Assembly: GCF_018143015.1 (NCBI RefSeq) | Contig: NC_054755.1 | Coordinates: 6,561,208 to 6,625,207 of the forward strand | Length of the DNA stretch: 64,000 bases | Direction: 5' to 3' | Origin: Lytechinus variegatus | Lineage: Eukaryota > Echinodermata > Echinoidea > Temnopleuroida > Toxopneustidae | Part shown: in pieces, positions 44,201 through 54,185 of the stretch | Numbering within the stretch: position 1 is the first letter of the stretch | Layout of the letters: each line of letters starts with the position of its first letter | Notes under the pieces: model-generated | Database searches by the model: none | The model's input: the letters and a program-made list of their open reading frames with translations, nothing else | Told to the model about the DNA's origin: nothing | Made by a program: the position numbers and the translations under genes

Positions 44201-45591
44201 ATTAGAACTAATTGAGGAGCAATTGGAACCCAACTTATCATCCTCAATCCTCACCTCATTATCTTATTCGCAAGTTAATGAAAATGAAATGTTAGGCATC
44301 TTTCTTAGGAGCTGGGAGCACTGATCAATCGATTTGGGGTTTTTTGTGTTAACATAGCATTTATACCCCAATACATTACAATAATTTAAGTAAATTAAAA
44401 TATTCTGTACAAAGCAAATGAAGAAAATACTTCTTTACTTATAAGACTAGTAAATTGAAAATGAATTGAACTTGAATTGAATTCCTAAATAAATAAATTA
44501 AAAAAAAAATCGGAAAGAGCTGGTTGCACTTATCACACCATGATGATGATAAGATTTTAAGGGCATAATGGTGTCAAGTCGTTTCAAAGTATTAATGCAA
44601 TACCATGATACCACACTGAATGTATTCAACGTCTATCTCTGTCTGTTTTTTCCTAAGCAAGCACATTTGACCCCTTTATATATAATGTCTTCTTAGATAG
44701 AGACTTTTCAAAACAAAGGCACCCACGAAAAATAAGACTTCTAAAATTCTAACCACTTTTAGTGTATTTTGACTTGTAATGAAAGTTTGTTGACCTTTTG
44801 ACCTTTCCCTGACCTTGTCTTGACCCTTTCTATCTTCTGGATAAGAACCTCTGACGATGGACTTATCAAACTCGAAAATAAAAAAGTACACACATGCATA
44901 AGAACACGGAAAGGAGCTTTCTTAACAATTTCAGTGTAATTTGCCATTGCCGAAAGTTCGTTGACCTTTTGACCTTTCCGGTCATAACTTTTTAACGGAA
45001 GGTCAAGAGTATATATCTATGTACACTTTATTGTTTAGTATAACAAGGCAAACAATTTGATGTATGACTCGACACAAAAGGGGCAATTTCAAAAATTGAC
45101 CCCTATTGACCACATTTTGACCCCTCACATGGTCAAGATGACCATTAGAAATTTGTCACCAAGTTGAAAGTTGTTCCTTGTGATGTCACCAATCACATAA
45201 AAGTGAAAAATCAGACTTAGCCAAATTTTCGAAGTAGCTGGTAAATCATGACATATGCTGCCTGACTATGTTATGAATTCGTAAAATGTGGTATGTGTTA
45301 ATTGTTGCTCTTGTCGCTATAATAATTTTTATATTGTTATAATTGTTATTATTGTTGTTAACGGTTGTCGTTGTTGTTATTATCATTATTATTATCATTA
45401 ATATTATTATTATTATTATTACTATCATCATCATCATAAATGTCACTTTAACAAAGCGTATTTTCCTTCTTATTTCTTCAGTGAAACTCAGAGAGAAGGC
45501 TCTCCTTGATCGTGGAGTCAGTGAAGACCAAGCTGCCGCCCTCTACGGTGGCTATCAAGCTCTCAAGGGTGCTTGCCAACACCTCGGTTAA
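41215..45591 (+). CDS. Centrocin-like antimicrobial peptide precursor
   Basis: Coding exons 41215-41323 (donor GTAAGT), 42047-42205 (acceptor TATTTTAAG, donor GTAAGT) and 45482-45591 (acceptor ATTTCTTCAG, stop TAA) join in phase 1 each time. The last exon runs to 45592 and splices to a 3' UTR exon at 46337 (CTGTCTTGCAG). The 125-residue product has a signal peptide (1-22, IITTLLILGVVVSHVTSA), an acidic propiece (about 23-48, VDEEDDFGL) and a cationic amphipathic segment SWFSKAISDASRWTKK (50-65) running to C78. A linker leads to a C-terminal segment ALYGGYQALKGACQHLG with C121. From memory, centrocin 2 heavy chain begins SWFSRTVHNVGNAV, and centrocins are two-chain peptides with one interchain disulfide. 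Exactly two cysteines past the signal peptide, one per chain, fits that. W51 is at the place bromotryptophan occurs in centrocins. It would be secreted or stored in coelomocytes. Activity is inferred. Confidence 0.8.
42630..45272. mobile_element. 2.6-kb palindrome (giant foldback) in the centrocin-like gene
   Basis: The left arm (about 42635-43805) and right arm (about 44060-45271) are inverted copies of about 1.2 kb with many small differences. Matching words from outside in include GTCAGGCAGCATATGTCAT / ATGACATATGCTGCCTGAC, GACCATGTGAGGGGTC / GACCCCTCACATGGTC, and GATCTCTGGAGCCAAGAAGG / CCCTTCTTGGCTTCAGAGATC. The loop is about 250 bp. AAAGGTCAA words are frequent in the arms. It fills most of the second coding intron and has no coding capacity. 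Confidence 0.85.
45330..45440. repeat. (ATT/GTT)n microsatellite
   Basis: Triplet tract just upstream of the last coding exon of the centrocin-like gene. Confidence 0.85.
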
Positions 45592-45592
45592 G

Positions 45593-46560
45593 GTAAATAT
45601 TTCTCTTCTCTCTATTTTCAATTTTTTTTATTGCGTAATCAAAAAAACATAAAATAATTTCAAAAATATATAAATTTCATCAAGATAGAAATTACAATAT
45701 TCACAAGTGATTCGGAAGATCTTATTTTTGTTTTATGGCCACTGATTATCATTATTTCTCAAAGCTTGGATTCTTTGTATAAGATTAAAACTATATTTTT
45801 TGTATCAAAACTTATATCAACTTGAATTTACGTGTAGTGTTCTGAAGCATACCTTATAACCTAAAGAAATCATTACTATATAGTTATATAGACATTACAG
45901 AAATCTGGCCATTCTTACAAGGGAGTTCACTCCTTTTGAAATTTATTTCAAAATAAAAAAAACAATTCAGAGAAACAGAAATGTGAATGTTTTATCAGAT
46001 GAAAGACAAGAATCGTTTAATGTTGTAGAAAATTGTAATGTATACCTGTGTGGGGATTTCAAATTGGACAAATATAAATGATATTTGATGTAAGGTTTGA
46101 ACAACTCATCCAGTTTGCTCAAATACACACAATAATTAAATCATAATTAAAAAGTTTTATGACCATAATTTTTCGAACAAAACAATAGGGCCTGTATTAT
46201 ACAGAAAAAAAAATGATTCCTGATAATCAAATCTATGTAACAAACGGAAGATTCATATGATTGTATTAGTAGGGATTAATTGTTTGACTAGTAGGTCCCT
46301 GATGTAACCATATCTTTTTTTTTGTCTGTCTTGCAGAATGTATAGAAGAAAATGGACGACTGACAGCTAAAGCAATGGACCGGATATGCAATTATAATAT
46401 TTTAAGTTATAAGGTTCCAAATGGTAGAGCCCTGTCATATAAATATTATTGATTCTACGGTAGTCACCTGTCTTTTGTAACTGCCCCTATTCGTTTCTTC
46501 TTCCTCAACCTTTCCCTTCATATATACCAAATAATAATATTAATCATAACTCATATTTAC
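45593..46560 (+). other. Last intron and 3' UTR exon of the centrocin-like gene
   Basis: The intron is 45593-46336. The 3' UTR exon starts at 46337 with AATGTATAGAAGAAAATGG. A canonical AATAAA was not found within 200 bp; ATATAAATATTATTG at 46437 may serve as a weak poly(A) signal. Confidence 0.5.
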
Positions 46561-46716
46561 CCGGGATATAACTAATCTCTGCTTGAAGATGTTCCCCCAG
46601 TCATTCCAGTTGGCCCTGCATAACATAATATGTTATTTAAAATGAATTTTGTTCCGAATATGAATTTAGTCTAAGAGATAATAATATTCAAAGTATAGTC
46701 ACTCGATCTGGATGTT

Positions 46717-46876
46717 GTTTCATAAAGCTGTTCGTAAAGTTACACACGACTTTGCGAACGACTGGAACATGTTCTTATACATAAATCAGTTACATAGGGA
46801 TACATCATATAGCACAAGAAAGGGTCTCCAGTCGTGCGTAAAGCCATTCGTATCTTACGAACAGCTTTATGAAACG
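46717..46876. mobile_element. Palindromic MITE (GTTTCATAAAGCTGTTCGTAA)
   Basis: The left end GTTTCATAAAGCTGTTCGTA and the right end TACGAACAGCTTTATGAAAC are inverted and nearly perfect, and CGAACGACTGG pairs with CCAGTCGTGCG inside. It is non-coding. Confidence 0.8.
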
Positions 46877-46879
46877 GGT

Positions 46880-48235
46880 CCCAGTTTCTATACCCATCCC
46901 TTTCATCTTTTTGTGAATGGTGACCAATCAAGGCGTTTAAAGATCACAATCCCTTTTTCATTTCAAGGAAAATGATCTCACATTTCAATTTTTAAAGCGA
47001 ATGTCTAAATAGGTTACAATATAGAACCATTGAAAGTTTTCATGTTAAAAAAATTATATTCACTATAAATATTGATATATGCAGTGAACTTTAATGAGCT
47101 AAAAATGTGAGCGGGTCAGATACTTAGTATGGGCAACAATTATTGGAAAAGCTGTGATCGAGGTAAGCTAGGAAGCCAAAGTTTGATCATCTTTAGTTAG
47201 AAAAAAAAAATTGTGATTTATTTCAATTGAATCAACTATGCCAATTTTAGTGAAAGAAAAAAAATTGTGTTTAAATCTATAAATAAAGCTTATGAACTGT
47301 TTATTTTTTTATTGAGGAATTCTGATTATGATATAATATTCGGAAAAATATTCCCCTTCTTTTTTGTCATTTCCTCCGTCTTACCTGTATAAAATTATAA
47401 CAGGACTTCTCCATTTAAAAAAAGTTGATCTTTATTCATCTTTAGTAGCCATGAATAAATTATAGCAGGAAATAAAATAATAGAGTGACGTCTTGACGTA
47501 TTTTGTTTTTGTCTCCGCCCTGTAAAGAGGTATGAAAGATGAATGGGAGCCTATTTTTGTAAATGCCCACTCGATTATTTGTGTGAATATATGAAATGGA
47601 ATCTGAGAGGACTGAGAAATTTGATTGAAAGTGGTAAGATGGTTGTTCAATATGAATAGAGCAAATGGAGCAGGGAGATAGAGGGGGGAGTCGTGAGAGA
47701 GGGGGCATGAAAAGGAGAGAGGGGGAAGGTGGAGGGAAGGGGCGTGGTGAGCTATATTAGGGAGTTTTCACACCATCACGCAGAACGCTTTCGAGAACAT
47801 AGAAAATATATTCACCAATGCCCTTCTTGACAATAAATAAGGAGTCCGATGTCGAAAATTTGTGAATCGAAACAGCAGTTTCGTCCTGGAGTGAACAACG
47901 GCATTTTTTTCAGCTTCGAAACTTAGGTCAACTGATGATCCGGTTCTCATAGACCAAACTGATAAGGCCTAGTAGACGAACTGGCAAAGAGAATTATATA
48001 ATATTGTGAGATGAGACCTGACAGGAAAGGTGGCACGGGTGTAGACCAAGAGGCAACACACTTACATACCGGAGGGGATGTGTGCGTGTGTGTTTATAGA
48101 AAGCTTTTGAATAAAAAAATCGGTAAATAATTGATTCAAAAAACAATAAACCAAGATCCTGGGGGCGTTTTATGAAAGGACTTGTCGGATATTTTATCTG
48201 ACAAGAATAAAGGTCATTGTTTAGGGTAATGAACA
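46880..48235. other. Spacer, no gene seen
   Basis: AT-rich. GGACTTGTCGGATATTTTAT near 48178 is a palindromic MITE remnant. Minus-strand frames at 47432-47950 have no splice or domain support. Confidence 0.35.
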
Positions 48236-48239
48236 TGGC

Positions 48240-48722
48240 TGTAAGCAGCAGGGGGAGAAGTTGCCTCTTTTCTCTGTCATATTTTCCGTCTATCTCTCAC
48301 TTGCCATTTTCCTCTTTTATTACTCTCTTGCTTATTCATTCAGTTGTCTCTCACGATCTTTATATTTTAATCCTTCTTTGATTTATCTCTTGATTTTTTA
48401 CTTCATCTCTTGTCCTCCTTCTTTCCTCTCATCTGTCTGCCTATTTTCTTAATATAATTGTAACTCACTTGACCATGTTTTGCACTGTCTGCCTCATTTT
48501 CTCTTTTTGCTCATATTTCTTCTTTTTATCTTTCCATTTTGTTGTTTTTTCCTCTTTTTGTATGTTTTGAACAACAATCCTAATTTATTTCTTTCTATAT
48601 TATGTCCCTCTCCCCATCTTCTTTACCGCTTTTCACCCAACTTTTTTTGTGTCTATTTCTACCCCCGCCCCACCCCCCCCCTTCTCTCTCTCTCTCCCTC
48701 TCTCTACCCATCTCTCATGGAC
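48240..48722. repeat. Pyrimidine-rich tract (CTTT/CTCT)
   Basis: About 480 bp biased to C and T on the plus strand, ending in CTCTCTCTCTCC at 48683. Frames here read as Ser/Leu/Phe-rich artefacts. Confidence 0.75.
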
Positions 48723-48725
48723 CAG

Positions 48726-48834
48726 AATCTGTAAGATTGTGCAGTGCCTGATCCAGCAAGCCAGATTGGCCGCAGGACCAGGGGACCAGGCTCTTTGCAG
48801 GAGAAGCTTTCCTCGGTCTCATTCATCAATCTGA
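48726..48834 (+). CDS. Candidate terminal exon of an unknown small protein
   Basis: A pyrimidine tract and CTCATGGACCAG precede an open stretch that, read in phase with one leading base, encodes ICKIVQCLIQQARLAAG, PGDQALCRRSFPRSH and SSI, then TGA. Three cysteines and a basic end are notable next to an antimicrobial gene. I found no matching upstream exon, so this could be chance after simple-sequence DNA. Confidence 0.2.
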
Positions 48835-49491
48835 TCTCATAAATAGCCACATACACCAGATAGAGATGAATTCACCAAGATATTCCCAAAGTAATAATAA
48901 TAATAACGGCATATTTACCCAGGGTAGCCACATCACTTCTGAAAACTGTTCTTCCAGCGGGGTCTGCTATTATCAATAGCATATTATTAATAAGTAATCA
49001 CATTGAAGCCATGTATCGCAAGTTACATGTACCTTTATTTATTGCTGTTTTTAATATTTACAAAAGGCAAGTTTACTCATACATCATGTTTACATAACAA
49101 TTTCCAGCTGTCATCCAATCCAACACATTTTGACGCAACTCAGGTTTGACAATAACTTCTGATTCTAGCATCTTAACCTAAAATATGACTGTTCTTGTTT
49201 TACCATAACATGTTGAAAAACTGAAGAAAAATCCGGTATAATGCTGAAAAAATCAAAATGTTTTTTTCCCTCCTGTTGGTGATTCTATACCTACTTCCCT
49301 TTATCCCATCAATTTTGCTAAATATTAATTGTCGTGCAACTAGTAAGCAATGGAAAAAAACAATAGGACAACAAATTCATCTTTGTACACATGAATGATA
49401 TCCCTTGAGCATGTTGAGTATATAGTTTACTGTTAACAATATGTGAGACCGACTGAACGCTCAGAGAATAAAATTAAATGAGGGCTCATGC

Positions 49492-49971
49492 CGGGGAGGG
49501 GTTGCACTTACATTGACGAGTGGATACCATGCGCGACCAAAAAAAAAAACACGTAAAAAGGATGTCCTTTTCACGATAGGGCACGTTACGTACGTAACGT
49601 GATAAGGGTGTCAAAAATACAAAAATAATGAAAAAAGGGTATCTATTTCGCTAGGAAATTACGTGTTTAGGGTCAAATTTGCGGGATGATAAACAAATTC
49701 AAATGTTTTATAAAGGATGTCCTGTTTGCCCCAACACTTCGTGTTTTAGAGTCCTCTTTGCGCGAGGTGTAGAAGGTGGGGTCGTACTAAAAGCCGACGA
49801 CCGAAGGACCCGTAACAATACAACATTCCTGTACATATTTAGAGGTTCATTTTTGGGAATATTTGCCAAGAGTATCGTTTTGTTTCCAATATTTGTTAAG
49901 GGTATGGTATCACACGCCAATACTTGTCAGGGGGTGCATTTTCAGAATATGGAAATAACGTGTTTAGGGTG
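49492..49971. mobile_element. DNA element with CACTTACATTGACGAGTGG end, copy 2, 3' truncated
   Basis: It matches 28047-28598 from the left end through TACGTGTTTAGGGTGC (GATACCATGCGCGACC, CACGTTACGTACGTAACG and ACCGAAGGACCCGT are shared), then stops where the palindromic MITE at 49972 begins. The right terminal repeat is not found beyond that MITE. Confidence 0.75.
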
Positions 49972-50169
49972 CACTCTAAAAAATGAAGTGCTAATTCGGC
50001 TCTTGAAGAGCGTGTATAGTGACTGCACTTCGGAGTGCTGATTTTTCTCGTTCAAATTCGGAGTGCTGATTTTTCTCGTTCAAATTTGAACGAGAAAAAT
50101 CAGCACTCCGAAGTGCAGTCACTATGCACGCTCTTTAAGAGCTGAATTAGCACTTCATTTTTTAGAGTG
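49972..50169. mobile_element. Nearly perfect palindromic MITE
   Basis: It starts CACTCTAAAAAATGAAGTGC and ends with the reverse complement GCACTTCATTTTTTAGAGTG. Arms of about 85 bp meet at TTCAAATTTGAA. The left arm carries an extra direct duplication of about 28 bp (GGAGTGCTGATTTTTCTCG...). The arms show only a few mismatches, so it looks young. Confidence 0.85.
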
Positions 50170-50179
50170 TAGAAGCCCA

Positions 50180-50550
50180 TTATAATATTACCCATATAAC
50201 ATCAAAACATTTCACAAAAATAAATATTGTTTTAGTGTAAACAAACCTACTGCAAGTCAGCAACACATAATGAAGCTAATAGTAATATTCTCAATGAATA
50301 TTTAAACATTTTTCAAATACTAGTACAAATATCATTATAGTGTAAACAAATCTACTACAAGTCAGTAACACATAACTTACAGAAACTCGTAATAATATTC
50401 CCAATGAATATCAAAATTTTTTTTTTTTCACAAATACAAATATTGTCATAGAATGCATAGTGTGAACAAATACACCGAATGGATGTTACAGATAACAAAT
50501 ATAGAAGCTCATCATAGTATTTCCTATACAATATTAAAACATGGAACATA
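50180..50550. repeat. Three-unit AT-rich tandem repeat
   Basis: Units of about 125 bp share GTGTAAACAAA(C/T)CTACT, AAGTCAG(C/T)AACACATAA and CAATGAATAT. The third unit is the most diverged. Confidence 0.6.
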
Positions 50551-51280
50551 CATACAAATCTGTTATCGTATCGTATAGCTAGGTCACCGCTTGTGTGTCA
50601 TATACATATGCGATAAAACTCATGATGTGTTTAAAAAATTAACTTTTTGTGACGGGAATGTTTTTTTGTGTTCAAGATGATTTTTCTCTACATCAATTAA
50701 ATTTAACAAAAAGTGTGTGTGACATGCAATATCATACAAGTCATGTGCCAAAACAATGAATTTTGATATGTTTTAGTAAGTTGAAAGTGCCTCTTTCTGT
50801 CAAAGTGACTCTCTATCATGATCTCTGATATATTAATTTATTTTCAATGACGAAAATGATAAGAGTAAAAAAAAATGGTAAAAGAAAGAAAACCATCAGG
50901 AGTGATGGCGGTGGTGGTAGTTTTGAGATGATATATGATAAAAAATAAAATGCTAGAATTTTTTTTAATAGACTTCAAATTTTGTACTGAGTCAACCTGC
51001 TTTATAGAAAGAAATATTTTCCTACATACGTTTTCAGTGCGGCTGTGACCGATGTAAGAAATGTAATAATCTTAAATATAATTTTTGTACAGGGATACAT
51101 GAAATATGTTTTGTTATTAAATGTACAAAACAAACTGTAATTGTTGAAAATGGAAATAAACGAAATGAAATGAAATTGAATAAAGAACATGTCCTGAAAT
51201 TACACATAGGCCTAGTGGCCTACAGTGTATGAGGCCACTGGCATTATTTGCCAGACACTCAAACAGCACATTGTCATTGT
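50551..51280. other. Spacer with a LINE-like 3' tail
   Basis: At 51145-51182 GAAATAAACGAAATGAAATG, followed by further GAAAT words, resembles a LINE tail in plus orientation. No enzyme frame is present. Confidence 0.35.
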
Positions 51281-51284
51281 GATC

Positions 51285-52466
51285 AAACGGGGCGCGCGTT
51301 TCCGTTTTACACCCTGGCGAAGGCATTTTCCGGAAAAGTAGCCAAAAAGCGACTAGTGAAGAGTCTACACACGTCGCTGGTTGCATGCAGCTTGCGACCA
51401 CTGACACAGGCGAGCCTATGGTCCACCACCGCATGCAATTTGCACAGTTACTGATCAGAGCACAGAGTTCCTCGGCACTTCATGTACAGAGAGAGCGGCA
51501 TTCAGGAGTGAAATCCGAACATGCTTTTGCAGTCGCGTTGTTTATATTTTTTTTCTAAAAATAAATTATTAACTAAATGAATAGAATGACAGACAAAATC
51601 AAAATAAACAGATACTTATAATGGAAAGACAAATTGAAGTTTGATGGATTGATACACTTAGAAGCTGCCGAAAGATAGATATAGAAGACTGATAAATAGA
51701 TATAGACAGATATAGATAGAAATAGAGAGAGGGAGAGAGAGAGGTGGATAGATAGATAGAAAGAGAGAGAAAGAGGGAGAGATGGATGGATAGATAGATA
51801 AATAGAGAGAGGGTGAGAGACAGAGAGGTCGATATATAGAAGGAGAGGGGGAGAGAGAGAAAGAAAGAGAGAAGGATAGAGGGAGAGAGAGAGAGAGAGA
51901 TGTTATAGATAGAAATATGGACGGACAAAGAGAAAGAGAGAAAAAAGACAGACAGGTGCTAGAGAAGGAGAGAGATAGAGAATTTGAGAGACAGATGTTA
52001 GATAGATAGAAAGATAAAGAATGAGAGAGACAGAGAAAATAGACAAATTAACAGATAGATAGATACATAGATAGATATATAGATAGAGAGAAATAGAGAA
52101 AGACAGACAGATGGATGGATAGATAGAGAGAGATAGAGAATTTGAGATAGATATTATGTTACATAAAGAATGAGAGAGACAGAGAAGATTATTAGAAATA
52201 TAGATACTGCAGTTACATAGATAGATAGAGATAGAATTTGAGAGATAGATATGTAGACAGATAGAGAGAAAGACAGACATCAGCAAATCGGCAAGGCAAA
52301 TGATCAAGGCAAACATTCGTATTGAACCTGGAAAGTATAAGCTCAGCTGCCGAGTACTGATAATGTAAACAAACGTAGACGTAGACTCTTCACTAGTCGC
52401 TTTTTGGCTACTTTTCCGGAAAATGCCTTCGCCAGGGTGTAAAACGGAAACGCGCAAACGGGGCAT
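51285..52466. repeat. Inverted 90-bp repeats flanking a GATA/GAGA tract
   Basis: 51290-51372 (CGCGTTTCCGTTTTACACCC, TGGCGAAGGCATTTTCCGG) and 52378-52458 (the reverse complement) are almost identical. Both encode AFPFYTLAKAFSGKVAKK on outward-facing strands. Between them lies about 600 bp of GATA/GAGA/GACA simple sequence (51660-52270). The pair could be the ends of one element whose middle is simple repeat. Confidence 0.65.
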
Positions 52467-52642
52467 GGGTTATAGACCAATTTCACGGCCGGTTTATGTA
52501 TTTGGCCCTCTATCGGCGACGCCATTGCTGCGGTGGGCAAGTGCGCTGACCGCGATTGGCTCTGTGTACAAATTCAATGAAAGATTACAGATAAGCTCTG
52601 ATATTGTGTCATTAACTTCATCATAAATCAATAAAATAAAGC

Positions 52643-52694
52643 ATGGACACCTGGGTAGACGATGTAAGACAATGGCCATATCTGACCGATGAAG
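52643..52694 (+). CDS. Short first-exon-like ORF in the TIR element
   Basis: ATG at 52643 opens MDTWVDDVRQWPYLTDE, then GAAG|GTATGA gives a phase-1 donor. The W...W-P pattern resembles N-terminal pieces of multi-exon proteins that are common in repeat-rich marine genomes, but I cannot name the family with confidence. No continuation exon was found before the right end of the element. Confidence 0.25.
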
Positions 52695-52844
52695 GTATGA
52701 TGAATTTTTGCACTTTGCCTACTTTTTCCCCTAAGTTTTGTCAGTAAAAGTGAGTTGATGATGACCAAGAATCGCTGTTGGTTTTCATTAGGGAGCTCAC
52801 TTCTTGTTGCTAGTAAATTGTGTTAGAGTAGCGGGAGAGTGAAC

Positions 52845-53092
52845 GAGACATAGTGAGAGAGAGAGAGAGAGGATGAGAGAGGGGAGAGAGTATGTGTGAG
52901 AGGAGGGGGATAGTGAGAGGGGAAAGGGGAATAGTGAGAAAGGGGGGGGGGTAGTGAGAGAGAGGGGGGAGGGGGCTAGCGAGAGAGTGTGTGAGAGAGG
53001 GAGAGAGAGGGATAGTGTAATACAGAAAAGGGGTTAGTGAGAGAGAGATAGTGTGAGATAGAGAGGGAGAGAGAGGGACTGATATTTCCATC
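52845..53092. repeat. GA-rich purine tract
   Basis: GAGAGA and GGGGGA blocks interrupted by GTGTG, about 250 bp. Confidence 0.85.
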
Positions 53093-53236
53093 TAAGCATG
53101 ATCAAATAAATCCCCCCTCCCTCCCCCCCACAAAAAAACCACCACCACCACATTTTATGCAGGCCTATAAGTATCCAAAAGGAGGGGGCAAGGCAAGAGA
53201 ATAAAACAGAGAGGAAGGAGGAAGGGGAAGAGAGGG

Positions 53237-53445
53237 CCAGGGCCCTGTTTCATAAAAAGTTGTTATGATAGCAACTCCTGCTGGAATGTTAACTACCATG
53301 GTAACAGTGAGAATGCCCATTTCATAAAAAAAATTATGATAGCAACTCTTGCTGGAATGGCAACTTTTATTGTAAAAGCCAATCAGGAAGCAGAATTCTC
53401 ACTTTTACCATGGTAGTTACCGTTCCAGTAGGATTTGATGTTTTT
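53237..53445. mobile_element. Palindromic MITE remnant (CCCTGTTTCATAAAA)
   Basis: It begins CAGGGCCCTGTTTCATAAAA. Two direct sub-copies of AT(G)ATAGCAACTC(C/T)TGCTGGAATG occur, and ACCATGGTA(A/G) pairs centrally. The right tip has decayed. It is related to the element at 3202 and lies within the THAP-bearing element. Confidence 0.5.
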
Positions 53446-53499
53446 TATCCACTGGCGACGCATTCCTTCATTACGGCCTGGAAACCTATGCAGGGATTG

Positions 53500-53720
53500 A
53501 TTGATTGATAACGAATTTATTCATTCCAAAATTTTAACAGTTACAAAGTAAAGCAATATATAATATAACATTTTGAAATGAAATAGGAACCTTCTGGAAA
53601 GCAAAGCTTGTTATCGAAGGTTTCCTTCAATAAATAAGACATGTTAATGCAAAAAAACAATATACATGTATATCTGTATATAATATGCAAATCATATCGT
53701 ACTTGTTGAAGTTCAAAATA
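53500..53720. repeat. Dispersed repeat with GCAAAGC(T/C)TG
   Basis: AACGAATTTATTCATTCC, AGTTACAAAGTAAAGCAATA and GGAAAGCAAAGCTTGTTATC follow the same order as in diverged copies at 54480-54760 and 59040-59460. It could be a LINE 3' region; no enzyme frame is attached. Confidence 0.45.
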
Positions 53721-53830
53721 AATATAATATACAAGTCATCATATCTTTCTTGTGAAAATTATATGTAAATCCTTGTTAAATATGTATATTTTTTACATAT
53801 TCTTTCAAGTAGAAGATAAACAAGGCTGGA

Positions 53831-54016
53831 TTATATTACAAGATATGAAGAAAAGTGAAAAGGACACACAGGGAGGGAGTACGGCTTCACACACAAACAG
53901 GCTTCAGGCGAGTGAATTTCACATTCACTTTGCTGCCAATCCTGAACCTTTCTCCAATTGTTGTGGCAATTGAACACAGCACAGCTGCGACCTGAACTTC
54001 TCCGATTAATGCTCAT
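53831..54016 (-). CDS. THAP-like zinc-finger ORF (element-borne fragment)
   Basis: Reading from ATG at 54016 on the minus strand, 61 residues begin MSINRRSSGRSCAVFNCHNN. C-x4-C (CAVFNC) is followed 17 residues later by C-x2-H (CEIH), then CLC and PYSLPVCPF. Together these resemble the THAP-like C2CH fingers at the start of P-type and related transposases and of the host genes descended from them. THAP fingers bind DNA at element ends. The frame stops soon after the finger, so only the N-terminal domain is present. The position 160 bp inside the right TIR fits a transposase N-terminus. Confidence 0.4.
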   Translation of the reverse strand: MSINRRSSGRSCAVFNCHNNWRKVQDWQQSECEIHSPEACLCVKPYSLPVCPFHFSSYLVI

Positions 54017-54185
54017 TGTGAATCTTACAAGAAATCTGCTCAATTGGTCCAAAATAAAAAAAAAATCGAACGAATGTACCAAATACCCTATTGACTTGTG
54101 TACTATAAAAGTTGATTCGCCCACCGCAGCATGGCGACCAGTCTGCTGCCCTCTCACGTTGTGAAATTGGTCTATACGGGGCATG

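Larger units (their letters stand above)
52468..54176. mobile_element. TIR element with 9-bp flanking repeats and THAP-like ORF
   Basis: The perfect 16-bp inverted ends are TATAGACCAATTTCAC (52471-52486) and GTGAAATTGGTCTATA (54161-54176). A further inner pair GCTGCGGTGGGC (52527) / GCCCACCGCAGC (54119) follows. The element is flanked by CGGGGCATG at 52459-52467 and 54177-54185. The left end has three extra bases (GGT) between repeat and TIR. It carries a THAP-like ORF near the right end on the minus strand, and a short splice-donor-ended ORF near the left end on the plus strand. It also holds a GA-rich tract and a palindromic MITE, so it has been invaded. No full transposase is visible. Confidence 0.6.

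Noticed and set aside
51599-52466. 109- and 187-codon minus-strand frames rich in Ser, Leu, Ile and Tyr
   Set aside because: They read through the GATA/GAGA tract.
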